From Cyprinodon diabolis (lineage: Eukaryota > Chordata > Actinopteri > Cyprinodontiformes > Cyprinodontidae): a DNA stretch of 64,000 nucleotides. Below are positions 45,506-58,101 of this stretch, piece by piece. Under the pieces are notes generated by a model that saw nothing but the letters and a program-made list of their open reading frames with translations, searched no databases and had not been told where the DNA came from. The first letter of the stretch is position 1. Every line of letters starts with the position of its first letter. The stretch covers positions 95,638 through 159,637 of the forward strand of contig JARPUW010000290.1 of NCBI GenBank assembly GCA_030533445.1, written 5' to 3'. Both the position numbers and the translations under genes were made by a program.

Positions 45506-48422
45506 TAGAAAATTTCTAAAGAAATTTTGAGGGGGGCCACCTACTGCCCGTCTGGGGAACCGGGCCAATACGGCCCTGGCAAGTGACGTCGGGGCTCCCC
45601 AGACCAACTGCTTACGCCTTAGAGGGCTGCTGAGGGAAGGAAAGAGGGCAAGTTCATGGGCAAAGAGAGCTGTGTGCCACTTGTGCTGAAATCTGGGAAA
45701 TAGACGTGCACAGCGTATGATGCACAAGGGTAATATGGGTTGTCCATATTGAAACACAGTGGGTAAAGCCCAGTTGGCGGGCTTTGCCCGCCTGCTAGGA
45801 GCCATCTCAGTGAAGAAAAAAATCACCAATGGCGGGCTCTGCCCGCCTTCTAAGAGCCATTGCAGTGATGAAATCACCAATGGCGGGCTCCGCCCGCCTG
45901 CTAAGAGCCATTGCAGTGATGTAATCACCTTTGGCGGGCTCTGCCCGCCTGTTACCATTGGCGGGCTCCGCCCGCCTTCTAAGAGCCATTGCAGTGATGA
46001 AATCACCAATGGCAATGAGCAATATGCCAGAATGTATGAGTGTGTATAAGGAAGAGGCTTTTATTCTGTAGAGTCCTTGTAGTCTTATTTTGAAAGTCTA
46101 TCATGAATGTGCATCAAAAGATGGGTCACGCCCAGCAGTGATATAGAATCCATTTCCAAATGTTAAATCACTGGTTTTCCATGTTATTAGGTGAATAGTT
46201 GCTGTATTACAGAGTAAATGGGAGACTTTTATTGTGAAATTTGCTCTGGGTGTGTTTTGAAAAGGTCACTAGAGTCTAATAAAAACAACCTGGAAGAGTT
46301 TGGGTCATAATGTTGAGCCATTTGCATCAATTAATGCATTAGTATAATCTAGAGGCTTTTATTTTGTAGGGTCCCTGGAGTCTTATTTTGAAAGTCCAAC
46401 AGAGTTGTGTTTATAGAAAATGTTCAGACCCGTCAATGATAGTTGATTACTTTCCAATCGTTAAATCACTCTTTTTCCATGTTATTAGGGCAGTAGATGA
46501 AGCGGAAATGGGAGGCTTTTATTTTGAAATTTGCTATAGGGTGTGTTTTAAACAGTCTCCTAGAGTCTATTCTCTAAAACGGGGTTGAGTTTGGGTCATA
46601 ATGTTGAGCCATATAGGGCAATAAATATATGTAAAAAATATAGAGGCTTTTATTTTGTAGGGTCCCTGGAGTCTTATTTTGAAAGTCTATCAGTGCTGAG
46701 TGGCAAGGGAAGTGTCATGGACAGCAGTCATATAGTATCCATTTCCCAATGTTAAATCAGTCCTTTCACCCTCCATTAGATTAATATGTGCTGTTTAAAA
46801 CAGCAGAGGTAAAATCTGTTTGAAGCTTGGTAACCTTGACAACGCTTAACGAGCCTCTCACTGACACAGACAACAGCTGCACTCACTATTGGTTTCTTCT
46901 TCCCAGGCTTTTTTGTATATGAAGAACGGCACCGAACAAACGACTACTGATCAAAAACCGTATGAGTTATTCAAAAAACATTTTCACCATGAGCATCAGC
47001 AATCCTTCGACTCCAACTATACCAACTTTGGTGTATGTGTGTCATTCAGAAAAATATTTATGACGAGTTGAAAACACATAGTCTGATTCGTTTCTCTCCC
47101 ATCTTCAGCTCAAAAAGAATAGAGAAAGGCTGAATCTCTCATCGACTTTAGGTTGGTCTGGAGGGTTTTTAAGGAAAAGTATTAATCCTACTGTAATTCC
47201 GAAGACATTGTGTGAGTCCAGAGGTTTCAGTCTACAAACTGACCAAAAATGGTGACTGTAGCTCCAAATATGTGGCCGTGAGGGCGAGAATAAGATGTTT
47301 GATCTTAAAAAAATGGCCGCCTCACACTAAGATTTCAGCAGCTGCACTCTAGCAGGCTGCTGCAGAAGCTAACTGTCAGCTAGCTTCCAGGTGCTTACCC
47401 TCCGAACAAACGACTGCTGAGCCAAAACCGTAAAAGGTATCTGAAAAATTCTTTCAGTGAAAGTAACATCTATCCTTTGTCTCAGACTGGGGTAACCTTC
47501 ATGTCTGTAGGTCTTTCACAACCCAAAACGAAGCACAAACAAAATGGTTGGCCCACCTGCTCCTCCCTTTGTTTGAACTGCAGGACCTCACTCTCACTGA
47601 CCTTTTAGCTGCTAAAGCACCCCTCCGAACAAACGACTGCTGAGTAAAAACCGTAAAAGGTATCTGAAAAATTCTTTTTATCTAAGCGACAGCTATATCT
47701 TGTCTTCAATTGGAGTAACTTTCATGGCTGTAGGTCATCTACAAACTGAATGGGTAGAGAAAGAAAAAGAAAAAACGTTTCATCACACCTAAGCTTCTAA
47801 TTGAGCTAGCTGCAGCAGGTCACTGTCACTCAGCTTTCAGGTGCTTAAACTGTCCTCCGAACAAACGACTGCTGAGCAAAAACCGTATGAGTTATTCAAA
47901 AAATTTTTCACCGTGAGCGTCAGTCATCCTTCGACTCCAACTATGCCAACTTTGGTGTATGTGTGTCATTCAGAAAAATATTTATGACGAGTTTAAAACA
48001 CATAGTCTGATTCGTTTTTCTCCCCTCTTCTGCTCCAAAACCAATGAAAAACGGCTCTGATTTTCATCGACTTTAGGTCGGTCTGGAGGGTTTTTAAGGA
48101 AAAGTATTAATCCTACCGTAATTCCGAAGATATTGTGTGGGTCCAGAGATTTCAGTCTACAAACTGACCAAAAATGGTGACTCTAGCTATAAATATGTGG
48201 CCGTGAGGGCGAGTTTAAAATGTTTTTTTGTGTTTAAAAAACGCCTGCCTCACACTCTAGCTTTTCAGTTGCTCCACTCTAGCAGGCTGGATTTTGCTAA
48301 AACTTTGTGGCGCTTGAGGTCTGATTATACAAAAACCGTAGCAGTTATGAACATACCGTCTTCAGTTTTAAATAGACGAAGGATTTATCTACAAACGGAG
48401 CTTCAAACTGTTTTTCTAGGTG
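45247..48422 (+). repeat. Satellite unit 15 (type D with divergent head, 3,176 bp)
   Basis: The first 260 bp differ from all other units: GAAGCGCTG, ATCCAACGAATGGTGCG and, in place of the usual GGGTATACGGGAG, GTGGCGAGGAGAACTATAAG. At CTAGAAAATTTC (about 45505) the sequence returns abruptly to standard type D. GC array 45776-46013 has five hairpins, with TTT and TCT loops. The unit also has TGTATATGAAGAACGG near 46915, where the others read GTATGGGAAG or GTATAGGAAG. Confidence 0.94.
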
Positions 48423-51400
48423 AATGTATGCCGACACAGAGAAGTGCTGTTTTTTATGCTTTTTTTTTCCTCTCCCCATTCATTTCCTATGGGATTTTTT
48501 TGCGACGTTTTCGCTAATAATTCGCAAACCTTCGGACTAATGAGAAAGTTTTATACAAGCACACATCACCCCATTGGTCCCGACGCGTGTGCCAACTTTG
48601 GGCCCGATCCGCCAAACCGTGCGGGACTAGTTACGCGCCGAAGTTTTGGGTATACGGGAGAATTATAATAACTAGAAAATTTCTAAAGAAATTTTGAGGG
48701 GGGCCACCTACTGCCCGTCTGGGGAACCGGGCCAATACGGCCCTGGCAAGTGATGTCGGGGCTCCCCAGACCAACTGCTTACGCCTTTGAGGGCTGCTGA
48801 GGGAAGGAAAGAGGGCTAGGTCATGGGCAAAGAGAGCTGTGTGCCACTTGTGCTGAAATCTGGGAAATAGACGTGCACAGCGTATGATGCAAAAGGGTAA
48901 TATGGGTTGTCCATATTGAACCGCAGTGGGTAAAGCTCAGTTGGTGGGCTCCGCCCGCCTGCTAGGAGCCCTTGCAGTGATGAAAAAAATCACCAATGGC
49001 GGGCTCTGCCCGCCTGCTAAGAGCCATTGCAGTGATGAAATCACCAATGGCGGGCTCCGCCCGCCTTCTAAGAGCCATTGCAGTGATGATATCACCAATG
49101 GCGGGCTCCGCCCGCCTTCTAAGAGCCATTGCAGTGATGAAATTACAAATGGCAATGAGCAATATGCCAGAATGTATGAGTGTGTATAAGGAAGAGGCTT
49201 TTATTCTGTAGAGTCCCTGGAGTCTTATTTTGAAAGTCTATCATGGAAGTGCATCTAAAGATGGGTCATGCCCAGCAGTTATATAGAATCAATTTCCAAA
49301 TGTTAAATCACTGGTTTTCCATGTTATTAGGTGAATAGTTGCTGTATTACAGAGTAAATGGGAGACTTTTATTGTGAAATTTGCTCTGGGTGTGTTTTGA
49401 AAAGGTCACTAGAGTCTAATAAAAACAACCTGGAAGAGTTTGGGTCATAATGTTGAGTCATTTGCATCAATTAATGCATTAGTATAATCTAGAGGCTTTT
49501 ATTTTGTAGGGTCGCTGGAGTCTTATTTTGAAAGTCCAATAGAGTTGTGTTTATAGAAAATGTTCAGACCCGTCAATGATAGTTGATTACTTTCCAATCG
49601 TTAAATCACTCTTTTTCCATGTTATTAGGGCAGTAGATGAAGCGGAAATGGGAGGCTTTTATTTTGAAATTTGCTATAGGGTGTGTTTTAAACAGTCTCC
49701 TAGAGTCTATTCTCTAAAACGGGGTTGAGTTTGGGTCATAATGTTGAGCCATATAGGGCAATAAATATATGTAAAAAATATAGAGGCTTTTATTTTGTAG
49801 GGTCCCTGGAGTCTTATTTTGAAAGTCTATCAGTGCTGAGTGGCAAGGGAAGTGTCATGGACAGCAGTCATATAGTATCCATTTCCCAATGTTAAATCAG
49901 TCCTTTCACCCTCCATTAGATTAATATGTGCTGTTTAAAACAGCAGAGGTAAAATCTGTTTGAAGCTTGGTAACCTTGACAACGCTTAACGAGCCTCTCA
50001 CTGACACAGACAACAGCTGCACTCACTATTGGTTTCTTCTTCCCAGGCTTTTTTGTATGGGAAGAACGGCACCGAACAAACGACTACTGATCAAAAACCG
50101 TATGAGTTATTCAAAAAACATTTTCACCATGAGCATCAGCAATCCTTCGACTCCAACTATACCAACTTTGGTGTATGTGTGTCATTCAGAACAATATTTA
50201 TGACGACTTGAAAACACATAGTCTGATTCGTTTTTCTCCCATCTTCAACTCAAAAGGAATGGAGAAAGGCTGAAACTCATCGACTCTAGGTTGGTCTGGA
50301 GGGTTTTTAAGGAAAAGTATTAATCCTACCGTAATTCCGAAGACATTGTGTGAGTCCAGAGGTTTCAGTCTACAAACTGACCAAAAATGGTGACTGTAGC
50401 TCCAAATATGTGGCCGTGAGGGCGAGAATAAGATGTTTGATCTTAAAAAAATGGCCGCCTCACACTAAGATTTCAGCAGCTGCACTCTAGCAGGCTGCTG
50501 CAGAAGCTAACTGTCAGCTAGCTTCCAGGTGCTTACCCTCCGAACAAACGACTGCTGAGCAAAAACCGTAAAAGATATCTGAAAAATTCTTTCAGTGAAA
50601 GCAACAGCTATCCTTTGTCTCAGACTGGGGTAACCTTCATGTCTGTAGGTCTTTCACAACCCAAAACGAAGCACAAACAAAATGGTTGGCCCACCTGCTC
50701 CTCCCTTTGTTTGAACTGCAGGACCTCACTCTCACTCACCTTTTAGCTGCTAAAGCACCCCTCCGAACAAACGACTGCTGAGTAAAAACCGTAAAAGGTA
50801 TCTGAAAAATTCTTTTTATCTAAGCGACAGCTATATCTTGTCTTCAATTGGAGTAACTTTCATGGCTGTAGGTCATCTACAAACTGAATGGGAAGAGAAA
50901 GAAAAAGAAAAAACGTTTCATCACACCTAAGCTTCTAATTGAGCTAGCTGCAGCAGGTCACTGTCACTCAGCTTTCAGGTGCTTAAAATGTCCTCCGAAC
51001 AAACGACTGCTGAGCAAAAACCGTATGAGTTATTCAAAAAAATTTTTCACCGTGAGCGTCAGTCATCCTTCGACTCCAACTATGCCAACTTTGGTGTATG
51101 TGTGTCATTCAGAAAAATATTTATGACGAGTTTAAAACACATAGTCTGATTCGTTTTTCTCCCCTCTTCTGCTCCAAAACCAATGAAAAACGGCTCTGAT
51201 TTTCATCGACTTTAGGTCGGTCTGGAGGGTTTTTAAGGAAAAGTATTAATCCTACCGTAATTCCGAAGACATTGTGTGGGTCCAGAGATTTCAGTCTACA
51301 AACTGACCAAAAATGGTGACTCTAGCTATAAATATGTGGCCGTGAGGGCGAGTTTAAAATGTTTTTTTGTGTTTAAAAAACGCCTGCCTCACACTCTAGC

Positions 51401-51561
51401 TTTTCAGTTGCTCCACTCTAGCAGGCTGGATTTTGCTAAAACTTTGTGGCGCTTGAGGTCTGATTATACAAAAACCGTAGCAGTTATCAACATACCGTCT
51501 TCAGTTTTAAATAGACGAAGGATTTATCTACAAACTGAGCTTCAAACTGTTTTTCTAGGTG
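48423..51561 (+). repeat. Satellite unit 16 (type B, 3,139 bp)
   Basis: No minisatellite; GC array 48943-49153 with four hairpins. Type B through the constant block and first sub-repeat, but with CACCGAACAAACG (A/D form) in sub-repeat P, so it is partly mosaic. A private GACACAGAGAAGTG replaces GACACAGTGAAGTG near 48436, which removes a stop in one frame. It precedes the A-C pair of units 17-18, as unit 11 precedes 12-13. Confidence 0.94.
48943..49153. repeat. GC-hairpin array, 4 hairpins (unit 16)
   Basis: B-type ends like unit 11; the third spacer reads GATGATATCACC. Loops are TCC, TCT, TCC and TCC. Confidence 0.9.
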
Positions 51562-54500
51562 AATGTATGCCGACACAGTGAAGTGCTGTTTTTTATGCTT
51601 TTTTTTTCCTCTCCCCATTCATTTCCTATGGGATTTTTTTGCGACGTTTTCGCTAATAATTCGCAAACCTTCGGACTAATGAGAAAGTTTTATACAAGCA
51701 CACATCACCCCATTGGTCCCGACGCGTGTGCCAACTTTGGGCCCGATCCGCCAAACCGTGCGGGACTAGTTACGCGCCGAAGTTTTGGGTATACGGGAGA
51801 ATTATAATAACTAGAAAATTTCTAAAGAAATTTTGAGGGGGGCCACCTACTGCCCGTCTGGGGAACCGGGCCAATACGGCCCTGGCAAGTGACGTCGGGG
51901 CTCCCCAGACCAACTGCTTACGCCTTTGAGGGCTGCTGAGGGAAGGAAAGAGGGCAAGTTCATGGGCAAAGAGAGCTGTGTGCCACTTGTGCTGAAATCT
52001 GGGAAATAGACGTGCACAGAGTATGATGCACAAGGGTAATATGGGTTGTCCATATTGAAACACAGTGGGTAAAGCCCAGTTGGCGGGCTTCGCCCGCCTG
52101 CTAGGAGCCATCTCAGTGAAGAAAAAAATCACCAATGGCGGGCTCTGCCCGCCTTCTAAGAGCCATTGCAGTGATGAAATCACCAATGGCGGGCTCCGCC
52201 CGCCTGCTAAGAGCCATTGCAGTGATGTAATCACCTTTGGCGGGCTCCGCCCGCCTGTTACCATTGGCGGGCTCCGCCCGCCTTCTAAGAGCCATTGCAG
52301 TGATGAAATCACCAATGGCAATGAGCAATATGCCAGAATGTATGAGTGTGTATAAGGAAGAGGCTTTTATTCTGTAGAGTCCTTGTAGTCTTATTTTGAA
52401 AGTCTATCATGAATGTGCATCAAAAGATGGGTCACGCCCAGCAGTGATATAGAATCCATTTCCAAATGTTAAATCACTGGTTTTCCATGTTATTAGGTGA
52501 ATAGTTGCTGTATTACAGAGTAAATGGGAGACTTTTATTGTGAAATTTGCTCTGGGGTGTGTTTTGAAAAGGTCACTAGAGTCTAATAAAAACAACCTGG
52601 AAGAGTTTGGGTCATAATGTTGAGCCATTTGCATCAATTAATGCATTACTATAATCTAGAGGCTTTTATTTTGTAGGGTCCCTGGAGTCTTATTTTGAAA
52701 GTCCAACAGAGTTGTGTTTATAGAAAATGTTCAGACCCGTCAATGATAGTTGATTACTTTCCAATCGTTAAATCACTCTTTTTCCATGTTATTAGGGCAG
52801 TAGATGAAGCGGAAATGGGAGGCTTTTATTTTGAAATTTGCTATAGGGTGTGTTTTAAACAGTCTCCTAGAGTCTATTCTCTAAAACGGGGTTGAGTTTG
52901 GGTCATAATGTTGAGCCATATAGAGCAATAAATATATGTAAAAAATATAGAGGCTTTTATTTTGTAGGGTCCCTGGAGTCTTATTTTGAAAGTCTATCAG
53001 TGCTGAGTGGCAAGGGAAGTGTCATGTACAGCAGTCATATAGTATCCATTTCCCAATGTTAAATCAGTCCTTTCACCCTCCATTAGATTAATATGTGCTG
53101 TTTAAAACAGCAGAGGTAAAATCTGTTTGAAGCTTGGTAACCTTGACAACGCTTAACGAGCCTCTCACTGACACAGACAACAGCTGCACTCACTATTGGT
53201 TTCTTCTTCCCAGGCTTTTTTGTATGGGAAGAACGGCACCGAACAAACGACTACTGATCAAAAACCGTATGAGTTATTCAAAAAACATTTTCACCATGAG
53301 CATCAGCAATCCTTCGACTCCAACTATACCAACTTTGGTGTATGTGTGTCATTCAGAAAAATATTTATGACGAGTTGAAAACACATAGTCTGATTCGTTT
53401 TTCTCCCATCTTCAGCTCAAAAAGAATGGAGAAAGGCTGAAACTCTCATCCACTTTAGGTTGGTCTGGAGGGTTTTTAAGGCAAAGTATTAATCCTACCG
53501 TAATTCCGAAGACATTGTGTGAGTCCAGAGGTTTCAGTCTACAAACTGACCAAAAATGGTGACTGTAGCTCCAAATATGTGGCCGTGAGGGCGAGAATAA
53601 GATGTTTGATCTTAAAAAATGGCCGCCTCACACTAAGATTTCAGCAGCTGCACTCTAGCAGGCTGCTGCAGAAGCTAACTGTCAACTAGCTTCCAGGTGC
53701 TTACCCTCCGAACAAACGACTGCTGAGCAAAAACCGTAAAAGATATCTGAAAAATTCTTTCAGTGAAAGCAACATCTATCCTTTGTCTCAGACTGGGGTA
53801 ACCTTCATGTCTGTAGGTCTTTCACAACCCAAAACGAAGCACAAACAAAATGGTTGGCCCACCTGCTCCTCCCTTTGTTTGAACTGCAGGACCTCACTCT
53901 CACTCACCTTTTAGCTGCTAAAGCACCCCTCCGAACAAACGACTGCTGAGTAAAAACCGTAAAAGGTATCTGAAAAATTCTTTTTATCTAAGCGACAGCT
54001 ATATCTTGTCTTCAATTGGAGTAACTTTCATGGCTGTAGGTCATCTACAAACTGAATGGGAAGAGAAAGAAAAAGAAAAAACGTTTCATCACACCTAAGC
54101 TTCTAATTGAGCTAGCTGCAGCAGGTCACTGTCACTCAGCTTTCAGGTGCTTAAAATGTCCTCCGAACAAACGACTGCTGAGCAAAAACCGTATGAGTTA
54201 TTCAAAAAATTTTTTCACCGTGAGCGTCAGTCATCCTTCGACTCCAACTATGCCAACTTTGGTGTATGTGTGTCATTCAGAAAAATATTTATGACGAGTT
54301 TAAAACACATAGTCGGATTCGTTTTTCTCCCCTCTTCTGCTCCAAAACCAATGAAAAACGGCTCTGATTTTCATCGACTTTAGGTCGGTCTGGAGGGTTT
54401 TTAAGGAAAAGTATTAATCCTACCGTAATTCCGAAGATATTGTGTGGGTCCAGAGATTTCAGTCTACAAACTGACCAAAAATGGTGACTCTAGCTATAAA

Positions 54501-54729
54501 TATGTGGCCGTGAGGGCGAGTTTAAAATGTTTTTTTGTGTTTAAAAAACGCCTGCCTCACACTCTAGCTTTTCAGTTGCTCCACTCTAGCAGGCTGGATT
54601 TTGCTAAAACTTTGTGGCGCTTGAGGTCTGATTATACAAAAACCGTAGCAGTTATCAACATACCGTCTTCAGTTTTAAATAGACGAAGGATTTATCTACA
54701 AACTGAGCTTCAAACTGTTTTTCTAGGTG
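51562..54729 (+). repeat. Satellite unit 17 (type A, 3,168 bp)
   Basis: Same length as unit 2 and nearly identical to it. No minisatellite; GC array 52082-52319 standard. A private substitution at 53685 gives GTCAACTAGC for GTCAGCTAGC. It corresponds to unit 12 in the 16-kb-spaced A-C block. Confidence 0.95.
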
Positions 54730-54971
54730 AATGTATGCCGACACAGTGAAGTGCTGTTTTTTATGCTTTTTTTTTCCTCTCCCCATTCATTTCCTATGGG
54801 ATTTTTTTGCGACGTTTTCGCTAATAATTCGCAAACCTTCGGACTAATGAGAAAGTTTTATACAAGCACACATCACCCCATTGGTCCCGACGCGTGTGCC
54901 AACTTTGGGCCCGATCCGCCAAACCGTGCGGGACTAGTTACGCGCCGAAGTTTTGGGTATACGGGAGAATT

Positions 54972-55045
54972 ATAATAATAATAATACGCGGAATAAATAT
55001 GTGCAATAGTAGTAGGTGGGCCATGCCTTCGGCATGTGGCCCCCC
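54972..55045 (+). repeat. Hairpin minisatellite, 1 copy (unit 18)
   Basis: A single copy directly joined to AACTAG and the AT hairpin, to be compared with four copies in unit 13. Confidence 0.93.
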
Positions 55046-55318
55046 AACTAGAAAATTTCTAAAGAAATTTTGAGGGGGGCCACCTACTGCCCGTCTGGGG
55101 AACCGGGCCAATACGGCCCTGGCAAGTGATGTCGGGGCTCCCCAGACCAACTGCTTATGCCTTTGAGGGCTGCTGAGGGAAGGAAAGAGGGCTAGGTCAT
55201 GGGCAAAGAGAGCTGTGTGCCACCTGTGCTGAAATCTGGGTAATAGACGTGCACAGCGTATGATGCACAAGGGTAATATGGGTTGTCCATATTGAACCGC
55301 AGTGGGTAAAGCTCAGTT

Positions 55319-55690
55319 GGTGGGCTCCGCCCGCCTGCTAGGAGCCATTGCAGCGATGAAAAAAATCCCCAATGGCGGGCATTGCCCGCCTGCTAAGAGC
55401 CATTGCAGTGATGAAATCACCAATGGCGGGCTCCGCCCGCCTGCTAGGAGCCATTGCAGTGATGAAAAAAATCACCATTGGCGGGCTCCGCCCGCCTCCT
55501 AACAGCCATTGCAGTGATGAAATCACCAATGGCGGGCTCCGCCCGCCTGCTAGGAGCCATTGCAGTGATGAAAAAAATCACCATTGGCGGGCTCCGCCCG
55601 CCTCCTAACAGCCATTGCAGTGATGAAATCACCAATGGCGGGCTCCGCCCGCCTTCTAAGAGCCATTGCAGTGATGAAATTACAAATGGC
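55319..55690. repeat. GC-hairpin array, 7 hairpins (unit 18), expanded
   Basis: Same length and order of hairpins as unit 13, including the duplicated 106-bp dimer and the ATT loop. The expansion therefore predates the separation of units 13 and 18. Confidence 0.92.
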
Positions 55691-58101
55691 TATAAGCAAT
55701 ATGCCAGAATGTATGAGTGTGTATAAGGAAGAGGCTTTTATTTTGTAGAGTCCCTGTAGTCTTATTTTGAAAGTCTATCATGGAAGTGCATCTATAGATG
55801 GGTCATGCCCAGCAGTGATATAGAATCCATTTCCAAATGTTAAATCACTGGTTTTCCATGTTATTAGGTGAATAGTTCCTGTATTACAGAGTAAATGGGA
55901 TACTTTTATTGTGAAATTTGCTCTGGGGTGTGTTTTGAAAAGGTCACCAGAGTCTAATAAAAACAACCTGGAAGAGTTTGGGTCATAATGTTGAGCCATT
56001 TGCATCAATTAATGCATTAGTATAATCTAGAGGCTTTTATTTTGTAGGGTCCCTGGAGTCTTATTTTGAAAGTCCAACAGAGTTGTGTTTAGAGAAAATG
56101 TTCAGACCCATCAATGATAGTTGATGACTTTCCAATCGTTAAATCACTCTTTTTCCATTTTATTAGGGCAGTAGATGAAGCGGAAATGGGAGGCTTTTAT
56201 TTTGAAATTTGCCATAGGGTGTGTTTTAAACAGTCTCCTAGAGTCTATTCTCTAAAATGGGGTTGAGTTTGGGTCATAATGTTGAGCCATATAGGGCAAT
56301 AAATATATGTAAAAAATATAGAGGCTTTTATTTTGAAGGGTCCCTGGAGTCTTATTTTGAAAGTCTATCAGTGCTGAGTGGCAAGGGAAGTGTCATGGAC
56401 GGCAGTCATATAGTATCCATTTCCCAATGTTAAATCAGTGCTTTCACCCTCCATTAGATTAATATGTGCTGTTTAAAACAGCAGAGGTAAAATCTGTTTG
56501 AAGCTTGGTAACCTTGACAACGCTTAACGAGCCTCTCACTGACACAGACAACAGCTGCACTCACTATTGGTTTCTTCTTCCCAGGCTTTTTTGTATGGGA
56601 AGAACGGCAACGAAAACAAACGACTACTGATCAAAAACCGTATGAGTTATTCAAAAAACATTTTCACCATGAGCATCAGCAATCCTTCGACTCCAAGTAT
56701 ACCAACTTTGGTGTATGTGTGTCATTCAGAACAATATTTATGACGACTTGAAAACACATAGTCTGATTCGTTTCTCTCCCATCTTCAGCTCAAAAAGAAT
56801 GGAGAAAGGCTGAAACTCATCGACTTTAGGTTGGTCTGGAGGGTTTTTAAGGAAAAGTATTAATCCTACCGTAATTCCGAAGACATTGTGTGAGTCCAGA
56901 GGTTTCAGTCTACAAACTGACCAAAAATGGTGACTGTAGCTCCAAATATGTGGCCGTGAGGGCGAGAATAAGATGTTTGATCTTAAAAAAATGGCCGCCT
57001 CACACTAAGATTTCAGCAGCTGCACTCTAGCAGGCTGCTGCAGAAGCTAACTGTCAGCTAGCTTCCAGGTGCTTACCCTCCGAACAAACGACTGCTGAGC
57101 AAAAACCGTAAAAGATATCTGAAAAATTCTTTCAGTGAAAGCAACATCTATCCTTTGTCTCAGACTGGGGTAACCTTCATGTCTGTAGGTCTTTCACAAC
57201 CCAAAACGAAGCACAAACAAAATGGTTGGCCCACCTGCTCCTCCCTTTGTTTGAACTGCAGGACCTCACTCTCACTCACCTTTTAGCTGCTAAAGCACCC
57301 CTCCGAACAAACGACTGCTGAGTAAAAACCGTAAAAGGTATCTGAAAAATTCTTTTTATCTAAGCGACAGCTATATCTTGTCTTCAATTGGAGTAACTTT
57401 CATGGCTGTAGGTCATCTACAAACTGAATGGGAAGAGAAAGAAAAAGAAAAAACGTTTCATCACACCTAAGCTTCTAATTGAGCTAGCTGCAGCAGGTCA
57501 CTGTCACTCAGCTTTCAGGTGCTTAAAATGTCCTCCGAACAAACGACTGCTGAGCAAAAACCGTATGAGTTATTCAAAAAATTTTTTCACCGTGAGCGTC
57601 AGTCATCCTTCGACTCCAACTATGCCAACTTTGGTGTATGTGTGTCATTCAGAAAAATATTTATGACGAGTTTAAAACACATAGTCGGATTCGTTTTTCT
57701 CCCCTCTTCTGCTCCAAAACCAATGAAAAACGGCTCTGATTTTCATCGACTTTAGGTCGGTCTGGAGGGTTTTTAAGGAAAAGTATTAATCCTACCGTAA
57801 TTCCGAAGATATTGTGTGGGTCCAGAGATTTCAGTCTACAAACTGACCAAAAATGGTGACTCTAGCTATAAATATGTGGCCGTGAGGGCGAGTTTAAAAT
57901 GTTATTTTGTGTTTAAAAAACGCCTGCCTCACACTCTAGCTTTTCAGTTGCTCCACTCTAGCAGGCTGGATTTTGCTAAAACTTTGTGGCGCTTGAGGTC
58001 TGATTATACAAAAACCGTAGCAGTTATCAACATACCGTCTTCAGTTTTAAATAGAGGAAGGATTTATCTACAAACTGAGCTTCAAACTGTTTTTCTAGGT
58101 G

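Larger units (their letters stand above)
54730..58101 (+). repeat. Satellite unit 18 (type C, 3,372 bp)
   Basis: Twin of unit 13. The constant block, the seven-hairpin GC array (55319-55690) and the sub-repeats match at an offset of 16,088 bp. Only one minisatellite copy is present (54972-55045), against four in unit 13. The head lacks the ACATAACCCC variant of unit 13. Confidence 0.95.

Noticed and set aside
48137..48517. An extended 126-codon frame in unit 16
   Set aside because: It is the same GTG-started frame lengthened by a private T-to-A change that removes a stop. It exists in a single unit.
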